Source: Triatoma infestans (Eukaryota; Arthropoda; Insecta; Hemiptera; Reduviidae). From it: 64,000 bases of DNA. The notes beneath the pieces were generated by a model. It was not told where the DNA came from. It did no database searches and saw only the letters and a program-made list of their open reading frames with translations. Below are positions 1 through 9,990 of the stretch, one piece after another. Both the position numbers and the translations under genes were made by a program. The stretch's first letter is position 1. Each line of letters begins with the position of its first letter. The stretch covers positions 39,176 to 103,175 of the forward strand of contig JAAEAF010014510.1 in the NCBI GenBank assembly GCA_011037195.1, in the 5' to 3' direction.

Positions 1-373
1 TCTTTGAGCGATATTTTACAAGTTATAAGAAATTTCAAAATGATATTGCGACGGTTTTTTGATTGAATAAGAAGAAAAGTACTATTTTATTATAAATTTT
101 ACTCCTCATTAATTACAGGTCTTGCTCGAACTGGCCCCCACCATTAGAGATGCGTACACATGCTTTTTCCTGCCAATTGTACCTTACGACCAAAGAAATA
201 CATCTCTAAAGGTGGGGGCTAGTTCGAACAAGATCTGTAATTAATGAGGATTAAAATTTATAACAAAATAGTACTTTTCTTCTTATTCAATCAAAAAACC
301 TTCATAATATCATTTTGAAGTTTCTTATAGGAATCATGCTTTCTATCATAACTTGTAAAATATCGCTCAAAGA
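1..373. repeat. Large palindrome (foldback) at the left edge
   Basis: The first bases (tctttgagcgata) are the exact reverse complement of 361-373. The match continues inward through about 150 bp on each side, for example gatcttgttcgaac-like sequence near 215-235 against gttcgagcaagacc near 120-135. The centre lies near 187, leaving a loop of about 50 bp (roughly 160-205). The arms differ by small changes, including an extra 'ggaatcatgctttctatc' block in the right arm near 331-348. No coding potential is seen. The structure fits a foldback/MITE-type DNA element; it may extend beyond the left edge, so its true end and target duplication cannot be seen. Confidence 0.75.
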
Positions 374-1454
374 AAAAAAACCGTTCAAGTAAATTTTTCT
401 TACAAAAAATTGAGGAATCTATTTCTTAAATAAAAACCACACCTCCCTATTTGAAAAAATGAAGTTGGTGCCTGTATCTCGCTTCTCGAAGCACCAAAAC
501 GGGGACACGTATTTTTTAGTTTTTTTTCTAGCTATCTTAGTTTCCGATAAAAAGCGGAGATATATATATATATACCAAGTTTAATAAAATATATATCTAA
601 TAATAAGTTTTCTTAAGGAAAAAAATACTCACAGAAAAAACTGAAACAATTAGTTTGGTAAAATTGCACTTCTGGTCAAGCCGATTTTCTTCCAGCACAG
701 AACTTTGACATCGTATTCAAATCTATTTTTTTAATGGAAGATTCTTCTCGACCGTTGCTTGTATGAAGGAAGAGGATCGTGAGTTTCGGTCTTTTTTTTT
801 GAAAAAAATAAAAAAAACTTAAATTCTTGCCAACGTTTCGACAAACGTTGTCTTTTTCAAGGCATAAAAAATAAAAAAATAAAAACTATTAAATAATCTT
901 TAAAACATATCAAACTTGAAAACTTATGTATAATTTTGTAAATAAAAAGTTGAGAACACCTCAACAACACAGAGAATAGTGAACAAATAAAGGTTTACTT
1001 TTGCAATATAATAAATACAAGACATAAAGTATACAGACAAAAATCTGAAATCTTTATAATAAGAAACGAAAAATGTAACTGGAAATTACTGCTTCCATAT
1101 GGGACAGATTCCCGTGCAGGGAAGCAGGAGCGGAGCCCCTCTCAATCCAATAACACTATGTTTCATTACATATTAATATAGGCATATACACTGTTAAGTA
1201 CACGCACGCACAATTACAAAAGCTTTTATTTATAAAAAATAAAACAAATTATTTCAAAACCATTTTGTACATTTTTTTTTTTTTTCTTGTTAAAGTATGC
1301 AATTTATATAATAAATATTTTAACAAAAAATGTGTATGAATATTTTCCGTTTTTTAAATTTACGATTCCACGTTTTATTTTCCTTATTCATTCTAAAACA
1401 CTAGAATACCTCCCCTTCTGGTTCCAATCATCGGAGACATCAATCGAAGTCAAA
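374..1454. other. AT-rich spacer with an Element A scrap
   Basis: No gene is seen. About 570-712 resembles the monomer of the dispersed Element A family on the plus strand (ccaagttt, then actgaaac, then gcacttctggtcaagccgattttcttc). Around 823-865 there is a short inverted motif (caacgtttcgacaaacgttg) of a kind common in many repeats. The rest is low-complexity AT-rich DNA. Confidence 0.45.
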
Positions 1455-2320
1455 GCCACTTAGTTGTCGTTAGATATCTGATTAAATGTATTTTAAAATT
1501 CCTTTGAATGAATTTTATCCTAAGTTCTTTTGGCAGAGCGTTAAAAAACCGGACTCCCCGAATACTGTAAGAACTGTGCATTAAAGTAGTGTTTGAAAAA
1601 CGTACCGGAGACATAAAATCCTGCTTCGATCTATGCCAAAGGAGTGTTCTACTGGTCCAATGCTTCCTGCTTCACTACTTGAAGAATAGCCAATCTCACG
1701 TATAAATTAAGGTCAAGTACGTTTAGTCGTGTAAAAAGTAGTTTAGTAGAGCCAATTCCTTTTTCTTTAAAGATGATACGTAAAATAGTCTTTTGAGTTT
1801 TAATTAGGGGATTTAGAGTAGCCCTAATAGCACCACCCCATGACGCCAAACCGTACAATATAATGGATTGCACAAGAGCAAAATACACAGCTGTCAAGAT
1901 GGTCCGGAGAGTCAGGATGTTTGGGAGTCTCATAAAATATATATAGGTATCGATTTCCTTACTCTAAGCTGGCAAATTCCTCAAGTTGGTGGTCCCTTTG
2001 AGGTTACTGTCTATAAGAATACCTAACAAAGCACATCTTATAGATTCCACCTTTTCTAATTGCAACATCAGCAGTTTTGTCTGAATTACATTTTCCAGTA
2101 TTTCAATGTCAGATCCGTTGGCTGTCCACTTTTCATTAAGGGATACGTCATATATTTTGTCTTTGTCAGATTTAATATTAACCCCTGCTGGTCAAGCTAA
2201 TTCTTTATAACCATCAATCCAATTTCTGCTCTCTCATATACCCCTACCTAACTGTCGCCGCTATACAGAAACGCTCCACAGTGTCGTCAGCAAAACAAAG
2301 AACATCACCTCCTGTTACCC
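1455..2320 (-). pseudogene. Jockey/CR1-like LINE reverse transcriptase remnant
   Basis: This is a decayed 3' part of a non-LTR retrotransposon ORF2. On the minus strand near 2281-2320 the palm motif C appears as a FADDT reading (DVLCFADDTVE). Further along come a segment ending LLGILIDSNLK (about 2010-2070), a 94-codon open stretch at 1649-1933 with the post-RT pattern YFALVQSIILYGLASWGG, and then, in another frame, a conserved tail about 1458-1660 (GVRFFNALPKELR) ending in a stop. At least two frameshifts and several stops separate the pieces, so no functional enzyme can be made. Motif order is that of the RT palm, thumb and C-terminal region of Jockey/CR1-type elements. The endonuclease and upstream domains are absent. 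The exact clade is inference. Confidence 0.8.
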
Positions 2321-2346
2321 ACATTACTAACTTCGTATATACATTA

Positions 2347-2781
2347 GGAACGTATTAAATTAATATTTTATAGAGATGATGTAATCAAATAATAAACTAA
2401 AAAATAGCACTTTAGAGGAAAGCATAACCCCTAATCCTCCTCAGGAAGCCCAATTAAATGAATTCTTCCCCCCCCAAAAAAAAGTTTCGAATACAAGTTG
2501 TAGCTCTTTATATGTATCGTTAGTATACTCCTACGTATTTGTACGAAAATTGTTGGAGCCATTTTCGAAAAACTGAAAAAAAATAAAATAATACATTCAT
2601 TAAAATTGTACTTGCAGTTGAGGATTATTGGCAGATAACTTACTGTCAAGTTCCATCACCCCCTCCCCAAAAATGTTTCAAGCTCAGAAAACCTCAAAAC
2701 TTGTATTTCCGGTAAAAAATCTATATCGAAAATTTCACACGATCACTATACTTCCTTTACTACCAGGAATAAGAGAAAGAA
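2347..2781 (+). mobile_element. Element A copy, 5'-truncated
   Basis: Plus-strand copy of the dispersed Element A family. It contains monomer landmarks (tagcactttagaggaaag, then attaaatgaatt, then gttggagccatttt) and the end module (cctcaaaacttgtatttccggt, then atcgaaaatttcacacgat). It closes with the 3' subterminal repeat as aggaataagagaaag at about 2765-2779. The head and first monomer are missing. No coding potential. Confidence 0.75.
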
Positions 2782-3684
2782 ATAAAAAGGAATAAGTGAA
2801 AATTAAATAAACAACTGTGTGTGTGTGTGTATGTATATATATAGTGTACTGTATATACGTACAGTAAAATTATTGTTTAAGTATATTGTAAGTAACATTA
2901 ATGAATTTCAAGGTAAACTAAGTTGATAACAGTATGCAGATTGAAAACTGAGCCGCATTATATATTATAGAGGCCAGTGTAGAAGTTAGAAAGGAGAACA
3001 TAGGGCTATCTGCATAAATTAAAAGCGAGTAGTCAAAGTTGACGGTTAGCAGTAATAATGAAATAGAGACACTCCACAATATAGAACTTGTCCATATTGA
3101 GATGATATCATGTTAATGTTATGCAAGTTATATCAGAATCTATATTATGCACATATATATATATATATATAGAAATATGTATATAATGATCAGAATTTGC
3201 ATATAATTTAAAACTTCTTAATACATTATTTTCTTGGTCGATAACTCAGAAAATCCTCGAAAACTTATAAGTACTTTTTCATCAAACTTATAATATACTT
3301 AAAAGAAAAACAAAAAAAAAGTATGGTTTCATAAACACTCTCATATGAACAGTCTCTTAAAACTTAGTGCCAGTGATAGAGATTTGCCTTTATTCTAGAT
3401 AAACATCTGATTTATTAAGATACAGTTGTGATGTAGTAGAGTACTTAAATTTGCTTAGAGAATAATATATTTATTTAAAAAAAAAAAAAAAAATGAAATG
3501 TTATTTGTGTGTTGAGTTGTTGTGTGTTTTGTAGCAGTAGTTGGTGTAGCACGAGCGGTTTAGTAAAGGGGCTTGTAAGTATATATGTTTAAAGAGAGAA
3601 GTATCAGAAATAAGAAAGTAGTCACCACTGCTAACAATAAATATATTCTAATAAGGTAATAACTACAAGTTATTGGCAAAGATA
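2782..3684. other. Gene-free AT-rich spacer
   Basis: I see no gene. It holds short (GT)n at about 2817-2832, an (AT)n tract at about 3151-3172 and an A run at about 3477-3493. Confidence 0.5.
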
Positions 3685-3921
3685 TTATAAACTTATAGCG
3701 TGGAACTGCACTGATTCTAAGATAGCGATTCCTGAAGCAAGTGTTCTGGCTTGAATGTCTGTTTTAGACTGCATTGAAGGAATGTCTTCTAATTGTTCGT
3801 TCAAATCTTCCCCTGTGAGAAGAAGGGATAGAAGAAGGCTAAACAAGGTTCATGAACTTTACCTGTAACTGTACTTCTTCTACCTGGGTTACACTTTTCC
3901 CACCAAGCTCGCATTTTTCTC
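3685..3921 (-). pseudogene. Unidentified two-exon gene-like fragment
   Basis: On the minus strand, 3685-3812 is an open frame of 42 codons ending in TAA. It is preceded by a classic acceptor: a pyrimidine tract followed by CACAG at 3813-3817. Upstream, 3863-3921 is open in a compatible phase (includes MRKMRAWWEKC) and ends at a strong donor, CAG|GTAAAG, with the intron starting at 3862. The implied intron is 50 bp (3813-3862), short but normal for insects. Joining the two keeps the frame. The amino-acid composition (charged, helix-like, few low-complexity runs) looks coding. I do not recognise the protein. An in-frame stop lies shortly before 3921, so this is a fragment or a short internal exon. 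It could be host-derived or belong to an unrecognised transposon. Confidence 0.4.
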
Positions 3922-4109
3922 ATAACTTTCTCCAATTAAAATAGATATAATTTCTTGCATCCATCACAAATATTTGAGCCGGATCCAATGTGATGTTTAC
4001 TATAAATAAATTATTACTTCTAACTTAAATTTGTATTTGTATCAAATCAGAAAGATACATTTAAGTATGCTGACTTAAATGATCAAATTCTAGATAATTA
4101 TGACATTAT

Positions 4110-5134
4110 TTAATAAATAAAAAATTCAAAACATTTATGCAGTCTATTTAAATACACAAGTGAAATAAAAAGGAAATTATTGTAAATGTCGTTCAGTTTT
4201 TGAATGTGATGAAGATCGCTTAATAGTGAGCTAACGGCACATTCATAGTCGTGCAAGTATAACAATCGTAAATGATTCAAAGCAAGACAAGTAAATAAAA
4301 TATGGTTCAACGATTCTGGTGCTCTGTTACATAAAATACATATCTAACTAGCCAGAATCGAATAGTATCTACCAGAAATGGAAAATCTTAACAAGTTGTC
4401 TGAGGATAACCGGATTTGGCATATAAATTTAATTTTTGTTTTAAATTAATTCTAAGTCGAAGGTAATTCTCTGACTCACCTAGTGTGCCCACACTCCTGT
4501 AGATTGTATTGTACTGAGAGTTGAGAGCACGATTTATATCCAATGACAAACAATGATTTCTCATTCTCAGTACCAAGTCCGATAGGCTAGACTGAACAGT
4601 GCGCAAATCCTGTTCCAACCAGAAATTATCAGCACCGACCATTATTAATAACGACCTCAATTGTAAACCCCAGTTGTAATCAATTGACACCCTTTCCCTT
4701 CTGACCATATTCAAAAAACAGATCCTAGGCAATCTAGAATCGGGCATTTGCAATAATTTCACCCACCACTTAAGCATAGCTATGAACAGCGGCACTTTCA
4801 ACCATTCACATCCAGTTTCCAATCGAACCAAATAATGAGGCGTGTTAATGGGCAAAGATAACACGCTCTTCAAGAAACGCGTTTGAACCGCTTTAACCCG
4901 TTCAGTATAAAGACAAGCCCAAAACTCGGCATCGTTCAGAAAAGTTGCTGGCACAATTGCTTTGTACATAGTCATCATAGCGTCCCAACTATCTGCACGA
5001 GATCGCAATTGGTTGCTATCTACGACCCTATTGGTTGCTATGTTCGCTTTTCTTTCGGAATGGGACAATGCATGCAAAAACTTCCCGGATGACCTAAATT
5101 TGACACCTTTCAGTATAATGTATGGTTCTCCCAT
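4110..5134 (-). pseudogene. LINE ORF2 C-terminal remnant (CCHC-type tail)
   Basis: Minus strand. A 248-codon open stretch (4388-5134) has the post-RT pattern seen in insect non-LTR elements: RFLKSVLSLPINTPHYLVRLE at about residues 85-105 (paraphrased by position), followed by a hydrophobic segment. After a frameshift near 4388 and one in-frame stop, a second open stretch (4110-4340) carries the zinc-knuckle-like end CxxC ... LNHILFTC with H and C in the expected spacing. The RT palm motifs and endonuclease are missing upstream of 5134. The pattern fits the end of a Jockey/R1-type ORF2, but the clade is uncertain. The copy is broken and 5'-truncated. Confidence 0.75.
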
Positions 5135-5159
5135 AGAATAATATTAATATACATTAGAA

Positions 5160-5345
5160 ACACTGATAGAATCCAAATTTCAAGAACAATCGGTTGACCG
5201 GAATTTCGACTTTACAGAATAGGTTTTTGGGTCTTTTTTTGAAATTTATTCGAAAACCTTCTACAACGATTTTCTTTAAACATGAAATACTAACTGCATA
5301 AATACAAACATATCATTTTTATTTGAATTATTTTTTTCAAAAAAA
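5160..5345 (-). mobile_element. Element A fragment
   Basis: Minus-strand scrap of a monomer: aaatttc, then ggttgaccggaattt, ctacaacgattttctttaaa and a final tttatttgaa. Both ends are lost. It lies directly upstream of the LINE remnant 4110-5134. Confidence 0.5.
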
Positions 5346-6210
5346 ATTATTATAGTAGTTCTGTGGAACTTGTGGGGTCTAATTTCCAAGTGTTATATGG
5401 GGTTGTTTCAATATTATTGGCGCTCTCATCTGAACAACAATGTAATCACTTTTACTTCCTACCTGGATAGACACATGTACCTCCGCCGCCATTTCTATAT
5501 TTATGTTACAACAAATTTAGTAAATTTGAAGTTTTAATAAATTATAATATAATAATTGTATTAACAGATTACTTATTTGAAATTATTCTTTTAAAACCAA
5601 AAAAAAATAAAATAATTGCTTTTCTAGTGCTCCAAATTAATAACAAACACCCTTACCGTGCATAAACTAATTTATGTGAGAGAAATTGAGTCAATTAAAT
5701 TTCTGAATTAATTACTGTATAATTAATAATCATTAAGATATAATATTTGCAGACACCACTGACCCAGTTTTAAGGTCAAATATTGGCCAAACGATCTTGA
5801 CTAACTGGTTTATTCCTTATGAAATTTAATAGATAAACGGGACACAGAATTATCTATACATTTTCATAGCTTTAAGATTTTAACTTGAAAAGGTATATGT
5901 CATATATATATGTTTGGCTATAGAAAGCTAGCTATTACTCGTACAATAGTATTGCAGTTACTATAGTTTGCTACTCCTTTGAAAATAATATCTGGGCGTT
6001 TTACACATTTTAGCTTTAAAAGGATTATTTTCCCCTTTAAAAAAACCTATTCCTTTTAAACTAGAGAATTTAATCTCCAATATTTTGGTACCAAATACAT
6101 TAGGATAGGTGGACCCAAAGAGAGATATAAATAAAAAAAAAACATCTTAGAAGAGGTTTCTACATGCATTCTTTTGCTCATATCTGTTAATATCAATCCA
6201 ACGAAAAAAA
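5346..6210. other. Gene-free AT-rich spacer
   Basis: No gene, RNA or structured repeat is recognised here, apart from A/T runs. Confidence 0.45.
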
Positions 6211-6922
6211 TCTGGTGTGAAACACTCACACAACTTTCTCTTACTCCTATTCTCAAAATTATAATTGACAAAGGTTATAGTTTGTGTACCAAATATAACG
6301 AAATTCGGCGAAAACTGAAAAAAAAAAAAACTGTTCAGAAAAAGCTGAAGCACTTCCGGCTTATAAAATTTTCTTAAAACTTGGAATTTAGGCCATCTAT
6401 TTATTTCTAATTAATTTTTTTTGGATAATAGAATTGTATAATCAACTATGATACCACTTTAGAGGAAGATGTAACCCCACCCGTCCCCTAAAAGTGCCCT
6501 TAAATGAATTTTTCCAGGGAAATGTTTTAAATAAAAGTTATAGAACTTTGTATGTCTAGTCTATATAAGTTGTTTCAAGATAATCGTCGGAGCCATTTTT
6601 GAGAAAATCTCAAAAACGTAAAAAAAACAACTAGTAAAGTGATACTTCCGGTTGAGCAATTTTGACAAGATGACCCACTGTCGGATCCCATGGTGATACC
6701 TTAACGGAATATCAAGTTTGAACTTTCTACGATTTTTCGTTTTTGAGCTATGCTGTTCACATACATACATACATACATACACACACACAGGCACACACAC
6801 AAACAGACCATTTGCTAAAAACCACTTTTTTTGGACCTTAAAACGGATATTTCCGGTGAAAACTCAATATCGAAAATTTGACACGATTACAATACTTCCT
6901 GTTACTAGGAGTAAGAGAAAGT
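6211..6922 (+). mobile_element. Element A, complete short form (one monomer)
   Basis: The copy begins TCTGGTGTGAAACACTCAC and carries the left subterminal repeat ACTTTCTCTTACTCCT at about 6234-6249. It ends with AGGAGTAAGAGAAAGT at about 6907-6922, the exact reverse complement. TTCCGG-type monomer starts lie at about 6353, 6645 and 6848, giving one ~290-bp monomer plus a ~205-bp end module; longer copies have two monomers. The end module holds a (CATA)n/(CA)n tract at about 6758-6792, just after the gctatgctgttcac motif. Several open frames cross the element on both strands but share no consistent protein, so I treat it as non-coding and non-autonomous. Confidence 0.9.
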
Positions 6923-8602
6923 AAAAATGATTATAACTAAAATTGTAGAAAATTTAATTTTGGTATCCGATACATTAAGATAGGACGTGGTCTCCTAAGG
7001 AAGATATAGCTGAAAAATCATCTTCACACTCCTCTGTACTGGACCACCTAAACCATATTGAACCATAAATTCAAAAGCAACGCCGATAACGTAAGAAATC
7101 ATGTCAAATTCGACACAAACCGTTTCTATATCTATCTTTAATGTTAAATATTTGACCAAAAGAGGCTTGAGAATAGGCCAGGTCTAGCGGAGGTGTTCAA
7201 AATCTAATTCCTCAAAATGTTTGAGATCGCCTGACGTATAGATGGCTGAGGATTAGCATTATCAGGTTGGGCATGAAACTTTTCAATAACGTCCAGCAAA
7301 ATCCAGCAACCAGAAATGCAACTTCACGGATTGTTTATCAGTTTTACACGTTTCTAAAGATTTTCTGGAGGGTTCTGACAAAGGTTCTGGAGGGATAAGA
7401 CTCTAGGATTTTTCTCAAATATTCCATATCTTAGGAATGTTTAGGATTCACCACCTGGTGGAAGTTAGGTTAACTAAACATTTAATAAAAATTAAGATTC
7501 TTTTTTTCCTTCTTTTTTTTTTTAAGAAAGTTTTGTCAATCAGCGTTGTGAGAATTTTTATTAATGTCCAAATTTTTATTCCTTCCGTTTTTATGGTTAG
7601 AGATACGGATCGCAAAGCTGAATTGTATTGTGGTACTAGGTTCGATATATATCTGATATATTTCTTTATTTATATTGAAGTTTGAAAAATACACATATAA
7701 GCATTTGTAAAAATGAGTTTTTTGGTAAAACAAAAAACAAAAAAAATGGCAATTTACATAAGGTATAAAGTTTGGTAAGCACTTAAACTTTGCACAACTT
7801 GTAGGAAACAGTTGAGTGTATTGAAGTGAGCCCCGGAGAGATATATACAAGTGTCCTGCAAAGTAATCTTCTAATGGTATCCATGGCTGAATTGTGAGAA
7901 GTTAGTAACTCTGTCCATGGTGAACTTAAACACCGTGCCAACCTGATGATGGATCGACATGAATCAAACAATGGAAATTACAACTATAGGAAAGCGCTTC
8001 ACCTACCTAACATTCAACATTTTTCCCCCACTCTCTCTCTCTCTCTCTCTCACTTGTTCATCTCCGGTCTTTTTCAATCATCATCTTCTTCTTCTTCTTC
8101 TTTACTATCCTTTGATTCAACTCTGTTCTCTGATCATAAAATGGGAGATGGGGAAAAAAGTATCTATTGAAAATGATTATTCAAAAATCAGCTAGCATAA
8201 ACTTTAGATCAAACTATCTCCGGATCAATTTGCTGAACATAGCTCCACTTGCCAGACCCTAATGTAATAGATAGCAAGAGCAAAGATGGCCCAAACATTT
8301 TATTAAATCATTTGAATCTGAAAAAAAATCTGATGTTAATCAATCATACGACTTTCTCTTCTGCTAATTAATACAAATTAATCGAAAAATATTCTTTAAA
8401 ATTGCGACCTTACAATTTTTAGTTGAACTGGGTATAAAAATGGTGATGGCAGTTTTACTTGCATTCCTGAGCGGCCTTATGTACAGCGCTTAAGTCGTCA
8501 AAAACCAAGAAAGTTTGTGTAAATTTAAATTTAAACTAATAACTAAATCTATTTATTCATTAGTTTTTATGCTTTTAATGGCTGTTTTATTATTTGTTAA
8601 TT
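6923..8602. other. Mostly gene-free; CT and TTC microsatellites
   Basis: Nothing is confidently identified. A (CT)n tract lies at about 8032-8052 and (TTC)n at about 8084-8102. About 7010-7420 (minus) has a weak reading (PDNANPQPSIRQ) that could be an eroded mariner transposase end, but support is too thin to call. Minus-strand 7783-7971 is open (62 codons) with no recognised family. Confidence 0.4.
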
Positions 8603-8914
8603 GGTTAATTAATAATGAACCTTCTAACAGCTAAAATTGTTTATTAACAAAGTTTCCACACTTCACGTGCCATTTTCACAGGAATATTTTCATTTTTTAG
8701 TTATACATTACTGAAAAAAAAAAACTATAAATATTTTAATATAATGGTTATATTTTACACTATTTCAATATGTATATGTCCGAAATTAATTACCTTCATT
8801 AAACAATATCATTGTTGAAAATATTCCTGTGAAAATGGCACGTGAAGTGCGGAAACGTTGGAAACTTTGTTAATAAACAATTTTGGCTGTTAGAAGGTTC
8901 ATTATTAATTAACC
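8603..8914. mobile_element. Foldback/MITE with ~90-bp inverted arms
   Basis: The left arm starts ggttaattaataatgaacc (8603-8621). The right arm ends with its exact reverse complement (8896-8914). The inverted match runs inward for about 90 bp per arm (to about 8692 and from about 8818), with one small 'gaaacgttg' difference near 8852. A 125-bp AT-rich loop separates the arms. There is no coding capacity. A target duplication could not be fixed because the flanks are AT-rich. It fits a non-autonomous DNA transposon. Confidence 0.8.
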
Positions 8915-8931
8915 TATTTATTCAGAAAAAT

Positions 8932-9990
8932 GTTTTGAATAAAAGTGATACGTTTCTATCTATGCAGCAAACATTCCAAGTATAAAAGAAAAATCGTTGT
9001 AACCATTTTCGAGAAAATCCCCCCCCCCCCAAAGAAAAACTCGCACTTCTGGTTAACCGATATTTTCTCAAATTTGGAATCTTATCACTGCTTCTCATAA
9101 TATATGAATATTAAATACAAGGTAAGACCATATTGTAACGTTTTTCCCTCTAAACTAGCTACTGCAATAATAAATTAGTTTTATGTGGGTTCGTATAGAT
9201 AAAATACTCTACACTTCAATAAAGAAAAGACCAATTTATTGTTATATAGAATAAATTACAAAAAAAAACAACACTTAATAATAACTACTTCAAAGTTTAA
9301 ACCACAAAAGTTCACTTTTTATACTTTCCACAAACGTACACTTCGTTTGTAACTGGAAACTCTCTCAACTCTCTGCGGTCCCACTATTTATACCGGTGGA
9401 GAATCTTCTAGAACTTCCTCTATTCTTCTACAAAGAACTAGAGCGCGTCGCCAGCGCTTCCTAGCGGCCACTAAGAGAACTTGAGGTTCCTACTTCCTCT
9501 TCTAGATGGCACCACTGGCTGCGTTACAATATATTATACTGAAGTGGTAGTTCATAAGGTACTGTTTTCCTCCACTACCTCCCAAAAAAGACAATTTTCC
9601 GGGGAAAAAGTTTCAAATAAAACTGGTAGTTACAAATGTGATATGTGTGTGTGTGTAGATAGTATACGAAGTTTAAAGAAAAATCATTTAGAACCATTTT
9701 CGTGAAAATTGGGGAAAAAAACGATTTACTAACTGATACTTCCAGTTTACTGGTATTGGCCATATATTATTGCCATATTCCCCGGCGAAACTATTCAAAT
9801 TTGAACTTTCGGCAGTTTCTTTTAATTTTTAAGTTTTCTTAATCCCTCTACACATGCACATATACGCACACCAAAATATCTTTTTGCTCGTATGTTCCAT
9901 TAAATTAAATTGCTCCACCATTACATTTTCTTGGAAAATTCAAAAAATTTATCACGATCATACAATAAGCACTTCCTTCCTCTAACACAG
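8932..9990 (+). mobile_element. Old Element A copy split by a solo LTR
   Basis: Plus-strand monomer sequence at 8932-9110 (atgttttgaataaaagtg, then tcgttgtaaccattttcgag, a 14-C run at about 9018-9031, cacttctggttaaccgat) resumes after the LTR at 9529. The second part has ttccggggaaaaagtttcaaataaaa and an end module with CA-rich sequence at about 9850-9880. It finishes near 9990 without a clear right subterminal repeat. The divergence suggests an old copy. Confidence 0.6.
9134..9528 (-). mobile_element. Solo LTR, probably Ty3/gypsy type
   Basis: The 395-bp unit starts TGTAACG and ends CGTTACA. It is flanked by a 4-bp direct repeat atat (9130-9133 and 9529-9532). Read on the minus strand it has LTR order: a GC-richer U3 (about 9380-9528), a TATA box GGTATAAATAG (about 9383-9399), a start region rich in AGAGAGTT, then a polyadenylation signal AATAAA in the U5-proximal part (about 9225-9240). 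No internal retrotransposon region is present, so it is a recombination-derived solo LTR. TG...CA ends with a 4-bp duplication suit Ty3/gypsy, but without pol the superfamily is inference. Confidence 0.8.

Noticed and set aside
7010..7420. Mariner transposase remnant on the minus strand
   Set aside because: PDNANPQPSIRQ resembles the HDNARPH region only loosely, with frameshifts on both sides and no second supporting motif.
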